Notes: generated by a model from the sequence alone, not told the origin. Shown: positions 1-6,828, numbered from the stretch's first letter. The stretch is DNA of 9,812 nt from Defluviitaleaceae bacterium (GCA_009782245.1 WRKK01000285.1:1-9812); one strand, 5' to 3'. A program made the numbers and translations.

Positions 1-612
1 AATTCGGCGTTTATTTTCTGCAATCAAATACACGGCTACACTTCGGTTGTTGCCCACGATGTCGAGCCGTCCAAAATTACAGTTGTCCTGTTTTCGCCAG
101 AAATTATCGAGGATTTTCATTTGGAATATAACGGGTTTATCCCTATAGATAACGTGATAAAAACGCCGAAATGGCTAGATTTTACAAGCCTATCCAGCGT
201 ATACAGGCGAAAAAGTGCAATTTACGCATTATGCGACCTTTTAATCCGCCAAACCGAAATGGAACTTGCCGATACTCGCCTTTACGGCGTTATTCCCCAA
301 AAAATTTTTTCCTATGTAGATACGCATTTTAACGAAGAATGTACCCTAAAAACCGCCGCAAAGGCTCTGCAATACGATTATGCGTATCTATCCAAAATTT
401 TCAGAAAATTAACGGATTTGTCTTTTACGGAATATTTGAACAATTATCGGGTTGCCAAGGCTTGCTCTATGCTGCAAAGTGAAGAAGATTACAGCATTGC
501 CGAAATTGCCGAAAATTGCGGCTATAACAACGTGCGAACGTTTAACCGCAACTTTCGCAACGTAATGAATTGCTCGCCGCAAGATTTTAAGCGGAATGGC
601 TTTGGCACTTAA
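1..612 (+). CDS. AraC-family transcriptional regulator, 5'-truncated by window edge
   Basis: The frame is open from base 1 to the TAA at 610-612, giving 203 readable residues with no start needed inside the window, so the gene begins upstream. The TTG at 121 is an internal leucine rather than a start, because the sequence before it already reads as protein (QIHGYTSVVAHD, LFSPEIIEDF). That stretch resembles the end of the cupin-like ligand-binding domain of AraC regulators. The last ~100 residues form the AraC DNA-binding domain with two helix-turn-helices: the first around TLKTAAKALQYDYAYLSKIF, the second around YSIAEIAENCGY. It ends in the family signature NVRTFNRNFRNVMNCSPQDFK. Known for the family: small-molecule-responsive activation of nearby genes. 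The ligand and targets cannot be told here. The next gene is 136 bases away, so it is not clearly in the same operon. Confidence 0.9.
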   Translation, partial: NSAFIFCNQIHGYTSVVAHDVEPSKITVVLFSPEIIEDFHLEYNGFIPIDNVIKTPKWLDFTSLSSVYRRKSAIYALCDLLIRQTEMELADTRLYGVIPQKIFSYVDTHFNEECTLKTAAKALQYDYAYLSKIFRKLTDLSFTEYLNNYRVAKACSMLQSEEDYSIAEIAENCGYNNVRTFNRNFRNVMNCSPQDFKRNGFGT

Positions 613-679
613 TTTTTATCGTTAAAAACGGGCATTTTTTTAACACAAATGTTATCTAAATTAAAAACTAAATCTGTTT

Positions 680-703
680 TTGACACAATTTTTATGATAT
701 AAT
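680..703 (+). promoter_or_regulatory. possible promoter region ahead of the FlgN-like gene
   Basis: A perfect TTGACA (680-685) and a perfect TATAAT (698-703) lie in the AT-rich spacer 46 bases before the ATG. Their spacing is only 12 bases, well short of the usual 16-18, so they probably do not work as one sigma-A pair. The TATAAT may use a poorer upstream box (around 675-680), or the TTGACA a poorer downstream one (TATTTA, 703-708, spacing 17). A promoter somewhere here is likely; the exact boxes are uncertain. Confidence 0.35.
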
Positions 704-748
704 ATTTAGTATACAAATTAAAAAGACAAAACAAACGAGGTGAACTGC

Positions 749-1243
749 ATGGAAACAGCACAAGCGACCGAAATTGAACTTAAAGTTTTGATTGAATGCC
801 TAAAAAAGAAAGAAGTCGCCCTGCAACAAATAGCCGATATTACCGAAAATCAGGGCTTTGTAATTGATAGCGAGTTAAGCCACCAAGACCGTTACTCTTT
901 TTTCATGCAAATGAACCACGAAAAACAGGAATCTATTGATAGAGTTAAAGATTGCGACGAGGTTTTTGCTAACGTGTTTCAAAAAGTAGGGCCTATTTTA
1001 GACGATAACCCCACAAAATACGGCAAGCAAGTTACCACAATGCAAAATCTGATACGAGTTGTTATGGATTTGGATATTAATATCCGCTTGGGCGAAGATG
1101 CAAACAGCAAAAAGCTAACAAAAGCCCTAAACGAAGTCAAAATTAAACTAAAAGAAAAGCCCGAACCAATCGGATCTGGCGAATATGGCAGCAATAAAAT
1201 TATTAGTGCCTACAAAAGTAACGCAAAACCCCGAACAAACTAG
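749..1243 (+). CDS. FlgN/FliT-like flagellar export chaperone (putative)
   Basis: This 164-aa, helix-rich, charged protein has no membrane segment. ATG 749 is preferred over the in-frame GTG at 740 because GAGGTGA (737-743) lies correctly spaced before it and overlaps the GTG. The shape matches small FlgN/FliT-type chaperones of Clostridia. There is an N-terminal helix ending in a run of charged residues (LIECLKKKEVALQQIADI) and a middle segment EKQESIDRVKDCDEVFANVF, like the K-Q-E-L-I-D...L-D-x-x-F pattern I know from that family. A second long helix is followed by a short flexible tail containing SAYKSN. Such proteins hold hook-associated or filament-cap subunits before type III export. No other flagellar genes are visible, but a chemoreceptor lies downstream. 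The assignment rests on pattern memory; a generic coiled-coil protein is the alternative. Confidence 0.5.
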   Translation: METAQATEIELKVLIECLKKKEVALQQIADITENQGFVIDSELSHQDRYSFFMQMNHEKQESIDRVKDCDEVFANVFQKVGPILDDNPTKYGKQVTTMQNLIRVVMDLDINIRLGEDANSKKLTKALNEVKIKLKEKPEPIGSGEYGSNKIISAYKSNAKPRTN

Positions 1244-1288
1244 GGAAAATCAGTAAAATCAGTAAAATCAAGAAAATCAAGTAAAATC
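1243..1288 (+). repeat. 9-bp AT-rich tandem repeat, about 5 copies
   Basis: The units are GGGAAAATC (1243-1251), AGTAAAATC (1252-1260), AGTAAAATC (1261-1269), AAGAAAATC (1270-1278) and AAGTAAAATC (1279-1288), fading into AAGGAAAA. The array starts at the stop codon of the FlgN-like gene and fills most of the spacer before ftsY. It is non-coding and purine-rich, with no hairpin. It is most simply explained by replication slippage. Confidence 0.75.
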
Positions 1289-1333
1289 AAGGAAAAACGG
1301 GAAAAAATAAAAAAAACAGCATTGGAGACAATT

Positions 1334-2266
1334 ATGGAAAATCAAGAAAAACCAAAAAAAAGCCTGTTTGAACGCATGAAAAATGGGTTGACAAAAACAC
1401 GCGATTCGTTGATGGCAAGCATAGATAACATTGCCAAACAATTTGGCGTTATAGACGAAGAATTATTTGAGGCGTTAGAAGAAACACTAATTTTAGCCGA
1501 TTTGGGCGTGGAAACCGCCATGGAAATTACGCAAGATTTGCGAACGCTTGTTAAACAGCAAAAAGTAACCGACCCCGCCGCAATAAAGCAACTTTTGGCA
1601 ACCGTGTTGCAATCCAAAATACAGGAAAACACCGAACCTTTTAACCTAAAAACGCCCTCCGTTATTTTAATAATAGGCGTAAACGGCGTAGGCAAAACCA
1701 CAACAATCGGCAAACTAACCAAACGACTAAAATCCGAGGGAAAATCTGTGCTAATTGCCGCCGCAGATACTTTCCGTGCCGCCGCAGTTGAACAGCTGGA
1801 AATATGGTGCAACCGTGCCGAAGTGCCAATTATAAAGCACGCCGACAACTCCGACCCCGCCGCCGTAGTCTACGACGCTGTGCAAGCCGCCAAAGCCCGC
1901 AAAACCGATGTTCTTATTGTTGATACCGCTGGCCGCTTGCATAATAAAAAAAATCTTATGGAAGAACTACGCAAAATCCACCGCATTGTGTCAACCCAAT
2001 TTGACGGTGCTAACTGCGAAACCTTTCTGGTGCTAGATGCCACTACTGGTCAAAACGCAATACAACAAGCAAAATTGTTCAAAGAAACCGCTGATATTAC
2101 GGGTATTGTGCTAACAAAACTAGACGGCACTGCAAAAGGCGGCGTTGTTATTTCTATTAAAAAAGAACTGGATATTCCCGTGCGTTACGTTGGCTTAGGC
2201 GAGGGCATCGACGACCTACAGCCATTCGAACCAGAAATATTTGCAAAAGCATTGGCGGAAACCTAA
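1334..2266 (+). CDS. ftsY: Signal recognition particle receptor FtsY
   Basis: FtsY is the membrane-associated GTPase that docks the Ffh-4.5S RNA-ribosome complex at the SecYEG translocon for co-translational insertion of membrane proteins. This is a 310-aa protein using ATG 1334, chosen because TTGGAGA (1322-1328) sits 5 bases before it; the in-frame TTG at 1322 lies within that site. Residues ~1-95 are the helical N domain. The G domain follows with all SRP-GTPase motifs: P-loop GVNGVGKTTT (115-124), DTFRAAAVEQL (145-155), DTAGR (197-201), TKLDG (261-265) and the closing GLGEGIDDLQPF (287-298). It lacks the long acidic A domain of E. coli FtsY, as is normal for Firmicutes. The DTFRAAAVEQL and closing motifs distinguish it from Ffh and FlhF. 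The usual neighbours smc and ffh are absent here. Confidence 0.97.
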   Translation: MENQEKPKKSLFERMKNGLTKTRDSLMASIDNIAKQFGVIDEELFEALEETLILADLGVETAMEITQDLRTLVKQQKVTDPAAIKQLLATVLQSKIQENTEPFNLKTPSVILIIGVNGVGKTTTIGKLTKRLKSEGKSVLIAAADTFRAAAVEQLEIWCNRAEVPIIKHADNSDPAAVVYDAVQAAKARKTDVLIVDTAGRLHNKKNLMEELRKIHRIVSTQFDGANCETFLVLDATTGQNAIQQAKLFKETADITGIVLTKLDGTAKGGVVISIKKELDIPVRYVGLGEGIDDLQPFEPEIFAKALAET

Positions 2267-2287
2267 AATTGGCTTGGGCTTGCAGTT

Positions 2288-2333
2288 CCAAAATTTGCTC
2301 CAAAATTTGCTATAAAATTTGTTCCAAAAGCGG
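2288..2333 (+). repeat. 12-bp tandem repeat between ftsY and the chemoreceptor gene
   Basis: CCAAAATTTGCT occurs twice exactly (2288-2299, 2300-2311), then as ATAAAATTTGTT (2312-2323) and a decayed CCAAAAGCGG (2324-2333). It lies in the 113-bp spacer. The core AAAATTT is itself palindromic. No ORF, terminator or clear promoter is visible in the spacer apart from the ribosome binding site AAGGAG at 2366-2371. Confidence 0.7.
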
Positions 2334-2379
2334 CAAAATTCGGCGTTTTAATACTTTATTAAATTAAGGAGATTATTTC

Positions 2380-4599
2380 ATGAAAATATCGCATTTACTA
2401 AATGGCTTAATTGTGTCAATGGCAATACTTGCCCTGTCGGCGATTACGTTTTCAACGCTTTCGGTAAATTTGGGTGCAAATGTAACCCGCGAAGTATACG
2501 AAAACCGCATACAATACAGCCAAGCACTAACAGAAATGCACCTTAGCGTGTATCGGCTTTTTTATCTGTTGCATAATTATGTTGTTACTAGCAGAGAATG
2601 GTACATTACCCAATATCATTTGGAACTAGCCGACGACCGCTTTAATAATGGTATGCAAGCTTTTTTGCAAATTAGTGCAGATGTACCCCAAAACGAACGT
2701 GATTTACTACAGCGAATGCTTGTAAATTACAACTTTTTTGTAACCGAAAACCAACGTTCGCTAGAAATATTGCCCTACGATTGGGGCGAAGCCGTCCATA
2801 TAATACATAATGAAGAGTATTCGCTAATTTTCGTCAATTTAGACAACTGGCTGGCGGAACTTACTTCGCTAGTAATAAACCGCTCCAACGTTGCTATGCA
2901 GGAAGCACGTTTTTACCAAGATACTTTTAGCTTGCTGGCTGTTGTTTTTGTCGTATTGCTTGGTGTTGGCGGATTGGCGGCTTTGTTCTCTATCCGCAAT
3001 AAAATACGCCCCATAAAATCACTGTTGCAAATGGTAAATAATTTTGCAAACGGAAATTTCAACAAACACGCACGAAAAGCCCATACATCTAACGATGAAA
3101 TTGGCATTTTAACCGCCGATATTTACAAATTGGGCGATACAATAGAATCTATCATCAGCGAATTAAGTGCATTTATCCACCAATACGGCACAATGGGCGA
3201 TACCGACTACAGAATAACCGCCGCAAAATACAAAGGCGAATATCGGAATATTGCCGAAAATATCAATAATCTAGCACAAACTATGTCAAAAGATATGCAA
3301 ATTTTGCTTAACGTGCTGGAAGAAGTTGCTAAGGGTAATTTTGACCTGCAAATAGAACCAATGCCAGGCAAAAAAATAATGATAAACGAAGTTGTAAACG
3401 TTCTAACGGAATATTTGGCAAACGTAAACAGGGCGATAAATTCCATGATAGAGGCGACAACCGTAAAGGGGAATATGCAGTTTTACGTGGACGAAAATAA
3501 TTTTAAGGGCGATTGGCGCAAAATAATAAGCGGCTTAAATTCTATTGCACACGCCGTTGATGAGCCAATAACTGAAATAAAAAGTGTTATGCTACAGCTA
3601 GAAGATGGGCATTTTGACAAGCAAATAGAAGGCAACTATGTAGGCGATTTTCTGCTGATAAAAAATGCAGTAAACTCCACAATTACGGTGCTTTCTGGTA
3701 TAATAAAAGAAATTGCCACAACGTTGGCAGTTATTGCCGACGGCGATTTAACCGTAAGCATAGCAAGCGAGTACCCTGGCGACTTTTCGGAGATCAAAAA
3801 TTCGCTAAACCACATTAGCAAAACGCTTAACAAAACCATGCGCCGCATTAACTCGGCATCAGAAGAAGTTTTGCAAGGTGCTAACAAAATATCTAGCAAC
3901 GCAATGGCGTTAGCAACGGGTGCAACCGACCAAGCCAGTTCTATAGAAGAGTTCCACAGTTCGATAGATTTGCTGAACCATCAAACCCGCCAAAGTGCCA
4001 ACGATGCCGAACAAGCCAACCAACTATCCAGCAAATCCACCCAAACCGCCCAGATGGGCAACGTCGCCATGCAAGATTTATTGGACGCTATGTCGCAAAT
4101 AAATGACTCTAGTAACGATATTTCGCGGATTATCAAGGTTATACAGGATATTTCGTTTCAAACGAACTTGTTGGCGCTAAACGCATCGGTCGAGGCGGCA
4201 CGGGCGGCGGAGCATGGCAAGGGTTTTGCCGTTGTCGCCGAAGAGGTACGCAATTTAGCCACCCGCAGCCAAACCGCCGCCGCCGAAACAACCGCCCTTA
4301 TAGACGACTCGATTAAACGAGTAGAAACAGGCAGCGATATAGCCGAAAACACCGCAAAAACCCTCGATACAATAGTAGCAAACACAACAAACGTATCACA
4401 AATTATTAACGGAGTAGCAAATTCGTCAAACGACCAAGCCGAGGCAATAAACCAGCTTGTTTTTGCGATAAACCAAATTGCACAGGTAGTACAAAATAAC
4501 TCAACAGTATCCTCCGAAGTAGCCGAGGCCGCCGAAAAACTTAGCTCGCAAGCCTCAACGTTGAGCAAATTAGTTTCTTACTTCACAGTTACCGCTTAA
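2380..4599 (+). CDS. Methyl-accepting chemotaxis protein with a chain of HAMP-like repeats
   Basis: This is a 739-aa transmembrane chemoreceptor; AAGGAG at 2366-2371 sits 8 bases before the ATG. TM1 spans about residues 8-30. An extracytoplasmic sensor of ~150 residues follows, predicted helical, of the four-helix-bundle type. TM2 is at about 183-205. The segment ~206-488 holds six HAMP-like units marked by glycine-polar turns near residues 223, 274, 318, 363, 409 and 454, about 45 residues apart. The signalling hairpin occupies the rest, with the conserved tip QTNLLALNASVEAARAAEHG (594-613) followed by GKGFAVVAEEVRNLATRS, the CheA/CheW contact region. There is no C-terminal CheR-tethering pentapeptide. 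Known role: ligand binding outside controls CheA kinase and so flagellar rotation. The ligand is not predictable. No che genes lie nearby, so it is an orphan receptor gene. Confidence 0.95.
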   Translation: MKISHLLNGLIVSMAILALSAITFSTLSVNLGANVTREVYENRIQYSQALTEMHLSVYRLFYLLHNYVVTSREWYITQYHLELADDRFNNGMQAFLQISADVPQNERDLLQRMLVNYNFFVTENQRSLEILPYDWGEAVHIIHNEEYSLIFVNLDNWLAELTSLVINRSNVAMQEARFYQDTFSLLAVVFVVLLGVGGLAALFSIRNKIRPIKSLLQMVNNFANGNFNKHARKAHTSNDEIGILTADIYKLGDTIESIISELSAFIHQYGTMGDTDYRITAAKYKGEYRNIAENINNLAQTMSKDMQILLNVLEEVAKGNFDLQIEPMPGKKIMINEVVNVLTEYLANVNRAINSMIEATTVKGNMQFYVDENNFKGDWRKIISGLNSIAHAVDEPITEIKSVMLQLEDGHFDKQIEGNYVGDFLLIKNAVNSTITVLSGIIKEIATTLAVIADGDLTVSIASEYPGDFSEIKNSLNHISKTLNKTMRRINSASEEVLQGANKISSNAMALATGATDQASSIEEFHSSIDLLNHQTRQSANDAEQANQLSSKSTQTAQMGNVAMQDLLDAMSQINDSSNDISRIIKVIQDISFQTNLLALNASVEAARAAEHGKGFAVVAEEVRNLATRSQTAAAETTALIDDSIKRVETGSDIAENTAKTLDTIVANTTNVSQIINGVANSSNDQAEAINQLVFAINQIAQVVQNNSTVSSEVAEAAEKLSSQASTLSKLVSYFTVTA

Positions 4600-4662
4600 A
4601 CTGCCCGTAAAATTTTGATTATAAACAAATACCAAAAAACACGAACAAAAGGAGAGCAAGTT

Positions 4663-4971
4663 ATGTACAAACACATGGTAATATTTAACCTAAAAAGCGA
4701 CCTAAACTCGGAGGAAACTGACCAATTTTTGGAGGCCGCCGTAAGAGAATTGCGGACTATTCCAGAGGTGGAGAATTTTCAAATTTTGCGGCAAGTAAGC
4801 CCCAAAAATGACTTTGCACTATGTTTTTCAATGGATTTTGTCAACGAGGAAGAATTTTACGCTTACCAGGAACACCCAACACACCGCAAATTTGTAGAAG
4901 AACGCTGGAACAAAGAAGTAGCAGAATTTTTAGAAGTAGATTTATTGCAAAATTTTAGACGCTCGATTTAG
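4663..4971 (+). CDS. Dabb (stress-responsive A/B barrel) domain protein
   Basis: This is a 102-aa cytosolic protein. ATG 4663 is chosen for the strong AAAAGGAGA (4647-4655) in front; an upstream in-frame TTG (4615) has no such site. The pattern fits the small dimeric ferredoxin-like alpha/beta barrel called Dabb. It opens with YKHMVIFNLK (conserved H-x-V/I-F strand) and has a helix ending in LRTIPEVENF. The strand FALCFSMDF follows, then the family hallmark YAYQEHPTHRKF (residues 66-77, Y-x-x-H-P-x-H). Family members range from olivetolic acid cyclase-like enzymes to stress-induced proteins of unknown reaction, so no substrate is assigned. It begins 63 bases after the chemoreceptor gene, in the same direction, and could be co-transcribed with it; no functional link is evident. 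Confidence 0.85.
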   Translation: MYKHMVIFNLKSDLNSEETDQFLEAAVRELRTIPEVENFQILRQVSPKNDFALCFSMDFVNEEEFYAYQEHPTHRKFVEERWNKEVAEFLEVDLLQNFRRSI

Positions 4972-5000
4972 GCTGTTTAGGCTGTGCGGGTTGAAATATC

Positions 5001-5155
5001 GAAACGGGCGACCTGCCCACCGTCAGGCGGGACGGGCGAAACGGTCGCCCGTCCACCCTCACAGCAACGCCACCGCCTACCTGTCGCCCGTTCCGCCCCT
5101 ACACAACGCCACCGCCTACCTGTTGCCCGTCCCGCCCATACAGCAACGCCCCACG
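5001..5155. repeat. GC-rich intergenic repeat block with 39-bp direct repeats and GGGCGACC inverted repeats
   Basis: This block is much richer in G and C than its surroundings. It opens with CGGGCGACC (5005-5013). A 10-bp inverted repeat follows (5030-5039 with 5045-5054, 5-base loop). Next come two 39-bp direct repeats starting at AACGCCACCGCCTACCTG (5066 and 5105) and a truncated third start at 5145. The same CGGGCGACC core recurs at 9296-9307 and 9344-9356. Two overlapping reading frames (4984-5205, 4991-5173) cross the block, but both lack a convincing ribosome binding site and simply translate the repeat (HRLPVAR in each unit), so I do not call them genes. The 291-bp gap between the Dabb gene and the next gene holds this block, then the promoter described next. 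Confidence 0.7.
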
Positions 5156-5202
5156 GTTTTGAAATTGATTTAGCAAAAAACCAAATTTATTTTATAACAA
5201 TA

Positions 5203-5231
5203 TAGACTTGCAAAAAAAAATATAGTATAAT
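5203..5231 (+). promoter_or_regulatory. putative sigma-A promoter for the c-di-AMP gene cluster
   Basis: A perfect TATAAT at 5226-5231 lies 31 bases before the ATG of the 174-aa gene. TAGACT at 5203-5208 (4 of 6 to TTGACA) sits 17 bases upstream of it, and an A-tract fills the spacer. The surroundings are AT-rich, right after the GC-rich repeat block. This would be the first promoter of the cluster 5263-9127; I see no other convincing promoter inside the cluster. Confidence 0.5.
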
Positions 5232-5262
5232 GTAAATGAGATTGTAGAAAGGAACATTTCCG

Positions 5263-5787
5263 ATGGCTAATAGAGATAGAGTTATATTGATGTCCCAAAT
5301 GGCAGTTTACGACAAGCGGTACGGCGAGGCGGATAAAGCTATTTATTCATACTTTAGAAGAGATTACATATATCGCAAAAATATGTTGATACGCCTGTGC
5401 GTTGCCTTGGGTGCACTGTTTTTGCTGGCTATGTACTGGTTGTACCAAATTTTTGTTTACGGTATAGATATTCACCAACTAGATATACAGCAAAGTGTAA
5501 CCGATTCTGTACTGTTTTTGCTGGCTATAATGGCATTTTATACCTGTGTTGGCACTATTCAAGGCACATTCCAATACTACCAGGTGCAAAAACGCATGGA
5601 TAAATATTTAGCCATGACAAAAAAATTAGACCGTATTCCCGACAAAAGCGAGGTTGACAAACCCACCAAATACACCCGACAAAATGAACAAGATAGAAGA
5701 GATATGGATAAAAGAGACAGAGATAAATACAAAATGCCGCCAAAAAACGATACACGCTTAACCTACAAACGCCCTTATACACGCTAA
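5263..5787 (+). CDS. Conserved-type two-TM membrane protein, first gene of the cdaA cluster
   Basis: This is a 174-aa protein of unknown function. The start is ATG 5263, with GAAAGGA (5247-5253) before it. A basic, tyrosine-rich N-terminal segment of ~40 residues comes first (DKRYGEADKAIYSYFRRDYI). Two hydrophobic helices follow at about 42-67 and 79-101. The cytoplasmic-looking tail from ~105 to the end is very hydrophilic, with Arg/Asp/Lys-rich repeats (QDRRDMDKRDRDKYK) and probably disordered. Both ends are most likely inside the cell. I recall similar proteins (N-terminal xxNREKMILMSxLAxYD-like) upstream of cdaA in Lachnospiraceae, but no function for them. Its place at the head of the cluster, ahead of an eight-TM protein, CdaA and CdaR, suggests a role at the membrane in c-di-AMP synthesis or envelope control; this is inference only. 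Confidence 0.85.
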   Translation: MANRDRVILMSQMAVYDKRYGEADKAIYSYFRRDYIYRKNMLIRLCVALGALFLLAMYWLYQIFVYGIDIHQLDIQQSVTDSVLFLLAIMAFYTCVGTIQGTFQYYQVQKRMDKYLAMTKKLDRIPDKSEVDKPTKYTRQNEQDRRDMDKRDRDKYKMPPKNDTRLTYKRPYTR

Positions 5788-5815
5788 CTAAAAAACGGTC
5801 TTGGTTTTACTACCA

Positions 5816-5836
5816 AAGAGAGGAGGTCTCCTCTTT
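5816..5836 (+). promoter_or_regulatory. hairpin covering the Shine-Dalgarno of the 328-aa membrane protein gene
   Basis: AGAGGA (5819-5824) pairs with TCCTCT (5829-5834) around a GGTC loop. A G-T and an A-T pair can extend the base of the stem. The left arm and loop contain GGAGG (5822-5826), the only strong Shine-Dalgarno match before ATG 5842, so folding would hide it. GGAGG is 15 bases from the ATG, longer than usual, and a second weak AGGA lies almost against the ATG. No T-run follows the stem, so it does not look like a terminator. Confidence 0.5.
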
Positions 5837-5841
5837 AGGAT

Positions 5842-6828
5842 ATGGAGACAATATTAACAGCAAGAGAAGGAATAATAAGGTTTTACAAACGTTTTGAACC
5901 AGTTTTTGTGATGATAGCACGGTTTTTATTAGGCTTATACATTTTTACGTTAATCAATAGTATAGGCGATATTAGGCCAGAGCTTGCGGGCTATTACACG
6001 CAATATCCGCTTACTATACTGTTAGCGATAGCGTTTGCGGTTTTGCCGTTTTCGGTTTCTTATGTGCTAATGGCAATTACGATAACAATCCAATATTCGG
6101 CACATTTAGAGATAGCGGCGATAATATTTGTGTTTTTAATTTGCCTTATACTGTTTTACGCTAGAATGGCGGCAAAGGAATCTATACTAATAATATTCAC
6201 AATACTGGCGTATATGCACGATGTGCCGTATTTAATACCGCTAATGGCTGGTTTGTACTTTTCCATAACAGCTATAATTCCTGTAGCTATTGGCGTGTTT
6301 ATGGCAAACTTTATACCAGAAATACCCAATATTATTTTTACCACCCAAACGGCAGATTTAGACATTGCCGCAATGCCAGACGTTTTCGGCGATATTTACA
6401 TGGCGTTTACAACCGCGCTTAATAACGCTGGCAACTGGGTTTTTACCGCTTTTATTTTTGCTATGGTTATAATATTAGTACACGTAGTTTCGCGGCTTTC
6501 GCTGGATTTTTCCAAGGAAATTGCTATTGTACTGGGTTCGGTGCTACTTATTTTTAGCTACATAATGGCATCTACCCTTATTACAGGTTTAATAATTAGT
6601 GTGCCAAGCGTTATTTTAACCACTTTGCTTTGTGCATTAATTGCGGAACTTACACGGCTGTTTGATCCCATTTTGGATTATCAACGTGCAGAATCCGTGC
6701 AGTTTGAAGATGATAATAACTATTATTATGTTAGGGTTGTACCAAAAATTCAGCTTAGCAAACGCAAACGGGTGGTTCGCCGAATACGCCCACAGCCTGA
6801 AGAAGACGAAGAGGATGAATACGATTGA
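5842..6828 (+). CDS. Multi-spanning membrane protein of unknown function, coupled to cdaA
   Basis: This is a 328-aa protein with about eight hydrophobic segments (roughly 20-40, 54-84, 88-108, 114-126, 128-158, 198-216, 226-242, 246-272). A hydrophilic stretch rich in acidic and polar residues at ~160-195 breaks the pattern. The C-terminal ~50 residues are soluble. They carry a motif at 286-302 (VQFEDD, then a tyrosine cluster YYYV, then VVPK), followed by a basic patch (KRKRVVRRIRP) and an acidic end (EEDEEDEYD). I recall the VQFEDD-YYYV-VPK motif from proteins next to cdaA in Lachnospiraceae, without an assigned role. Its stop overlaps the TTG start of cdaA, implying translational coupling. 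ATG 5842 is the only reasonable start; its ribosome binding site lies in a hairpin. Transporter or scaffold for the cyclase are both possible; no ABC, permease or enzyme signature is seen. Confidence 0.85.
   Translation: METILTAREGIIRFYKRFEPVFVMIARFLLGLYIFTLINSIGDIRPELAGYYTQYPLTILLAIAFAVLPFSVSYVLMAITITIQYSAHLEIAAIIFVFLICLILFYARMAAKESILIIFTILAYMHDVPYLIPLMAGLYFSITAIIPVAIGVFMANFIPEIPNIIFTTQTADLDIAAMPDVFGDIYMAFTTALNNAGNWVFTAFIFAMVIILVHVVSRLSLDFSKEIAIVLGSVLLIFSYIMASTLITGLIISVPSVILTTLLCALIAELTRLFDPILDYQRAESVQFEDDNNYYYVRVVPKIQLSKRKRVVRRIRPQPEEDEEDEYD

Noticed and set aside
121..612. AraC-type gene starting at TTG 121
   Set aside because: The frame is open to base 1 and the upstream residues read as an AraC ligand-binding domain, so the gene is truncated by the window rather than starting here.
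621..644. GTTAAAAA...TTTTTAAC hairpin as a terminator after the AraC gene
   Set aside because: The stem is almost all A-T and too weak, with no T-run after it.
680..703. TTGACA and TATAAT as a single strong promoter
   Set aside because: Only 12 bases separate the perfect boxes, too short for a functional sigma-A pair, so only a low-confidence promoter region is reported.
1342..1848. 168-aa minus-strand ORF inside ftsY
   Set aside because: Antisense shadow of the highly conserved ftsY frame; no independent support.
4158..4568. 136-aa minus-strand ORF inside the chemoreceptor gene
   Set aside because: It is an antisense shadow of the helical, alanine-rich signalling domain, with no ribosome binding site or recognisable motif.
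5066..5155. Possible CRISPR array
   Set aside because: The 39-bp units are adjacent with no unique spacers, and no cas genes are present.
4984..5205. Two overlapping plus-strand ORFs (73 and 60 aa) in the GC-rich spacer
   Set aside because: Both run through the 39-bp repeat, lack a convincing ribosome binding site, and their proteins are only translated repeat (HRLPVAR). They are better explained as non-coding repeat.
5788..5841. c-di-AMP riboswitch (ydaO type) in front of the 328-aa gene
   Set aside because: The spacer is only 54 bases and contains one simple hairpin, far too small for the ydaO fold.
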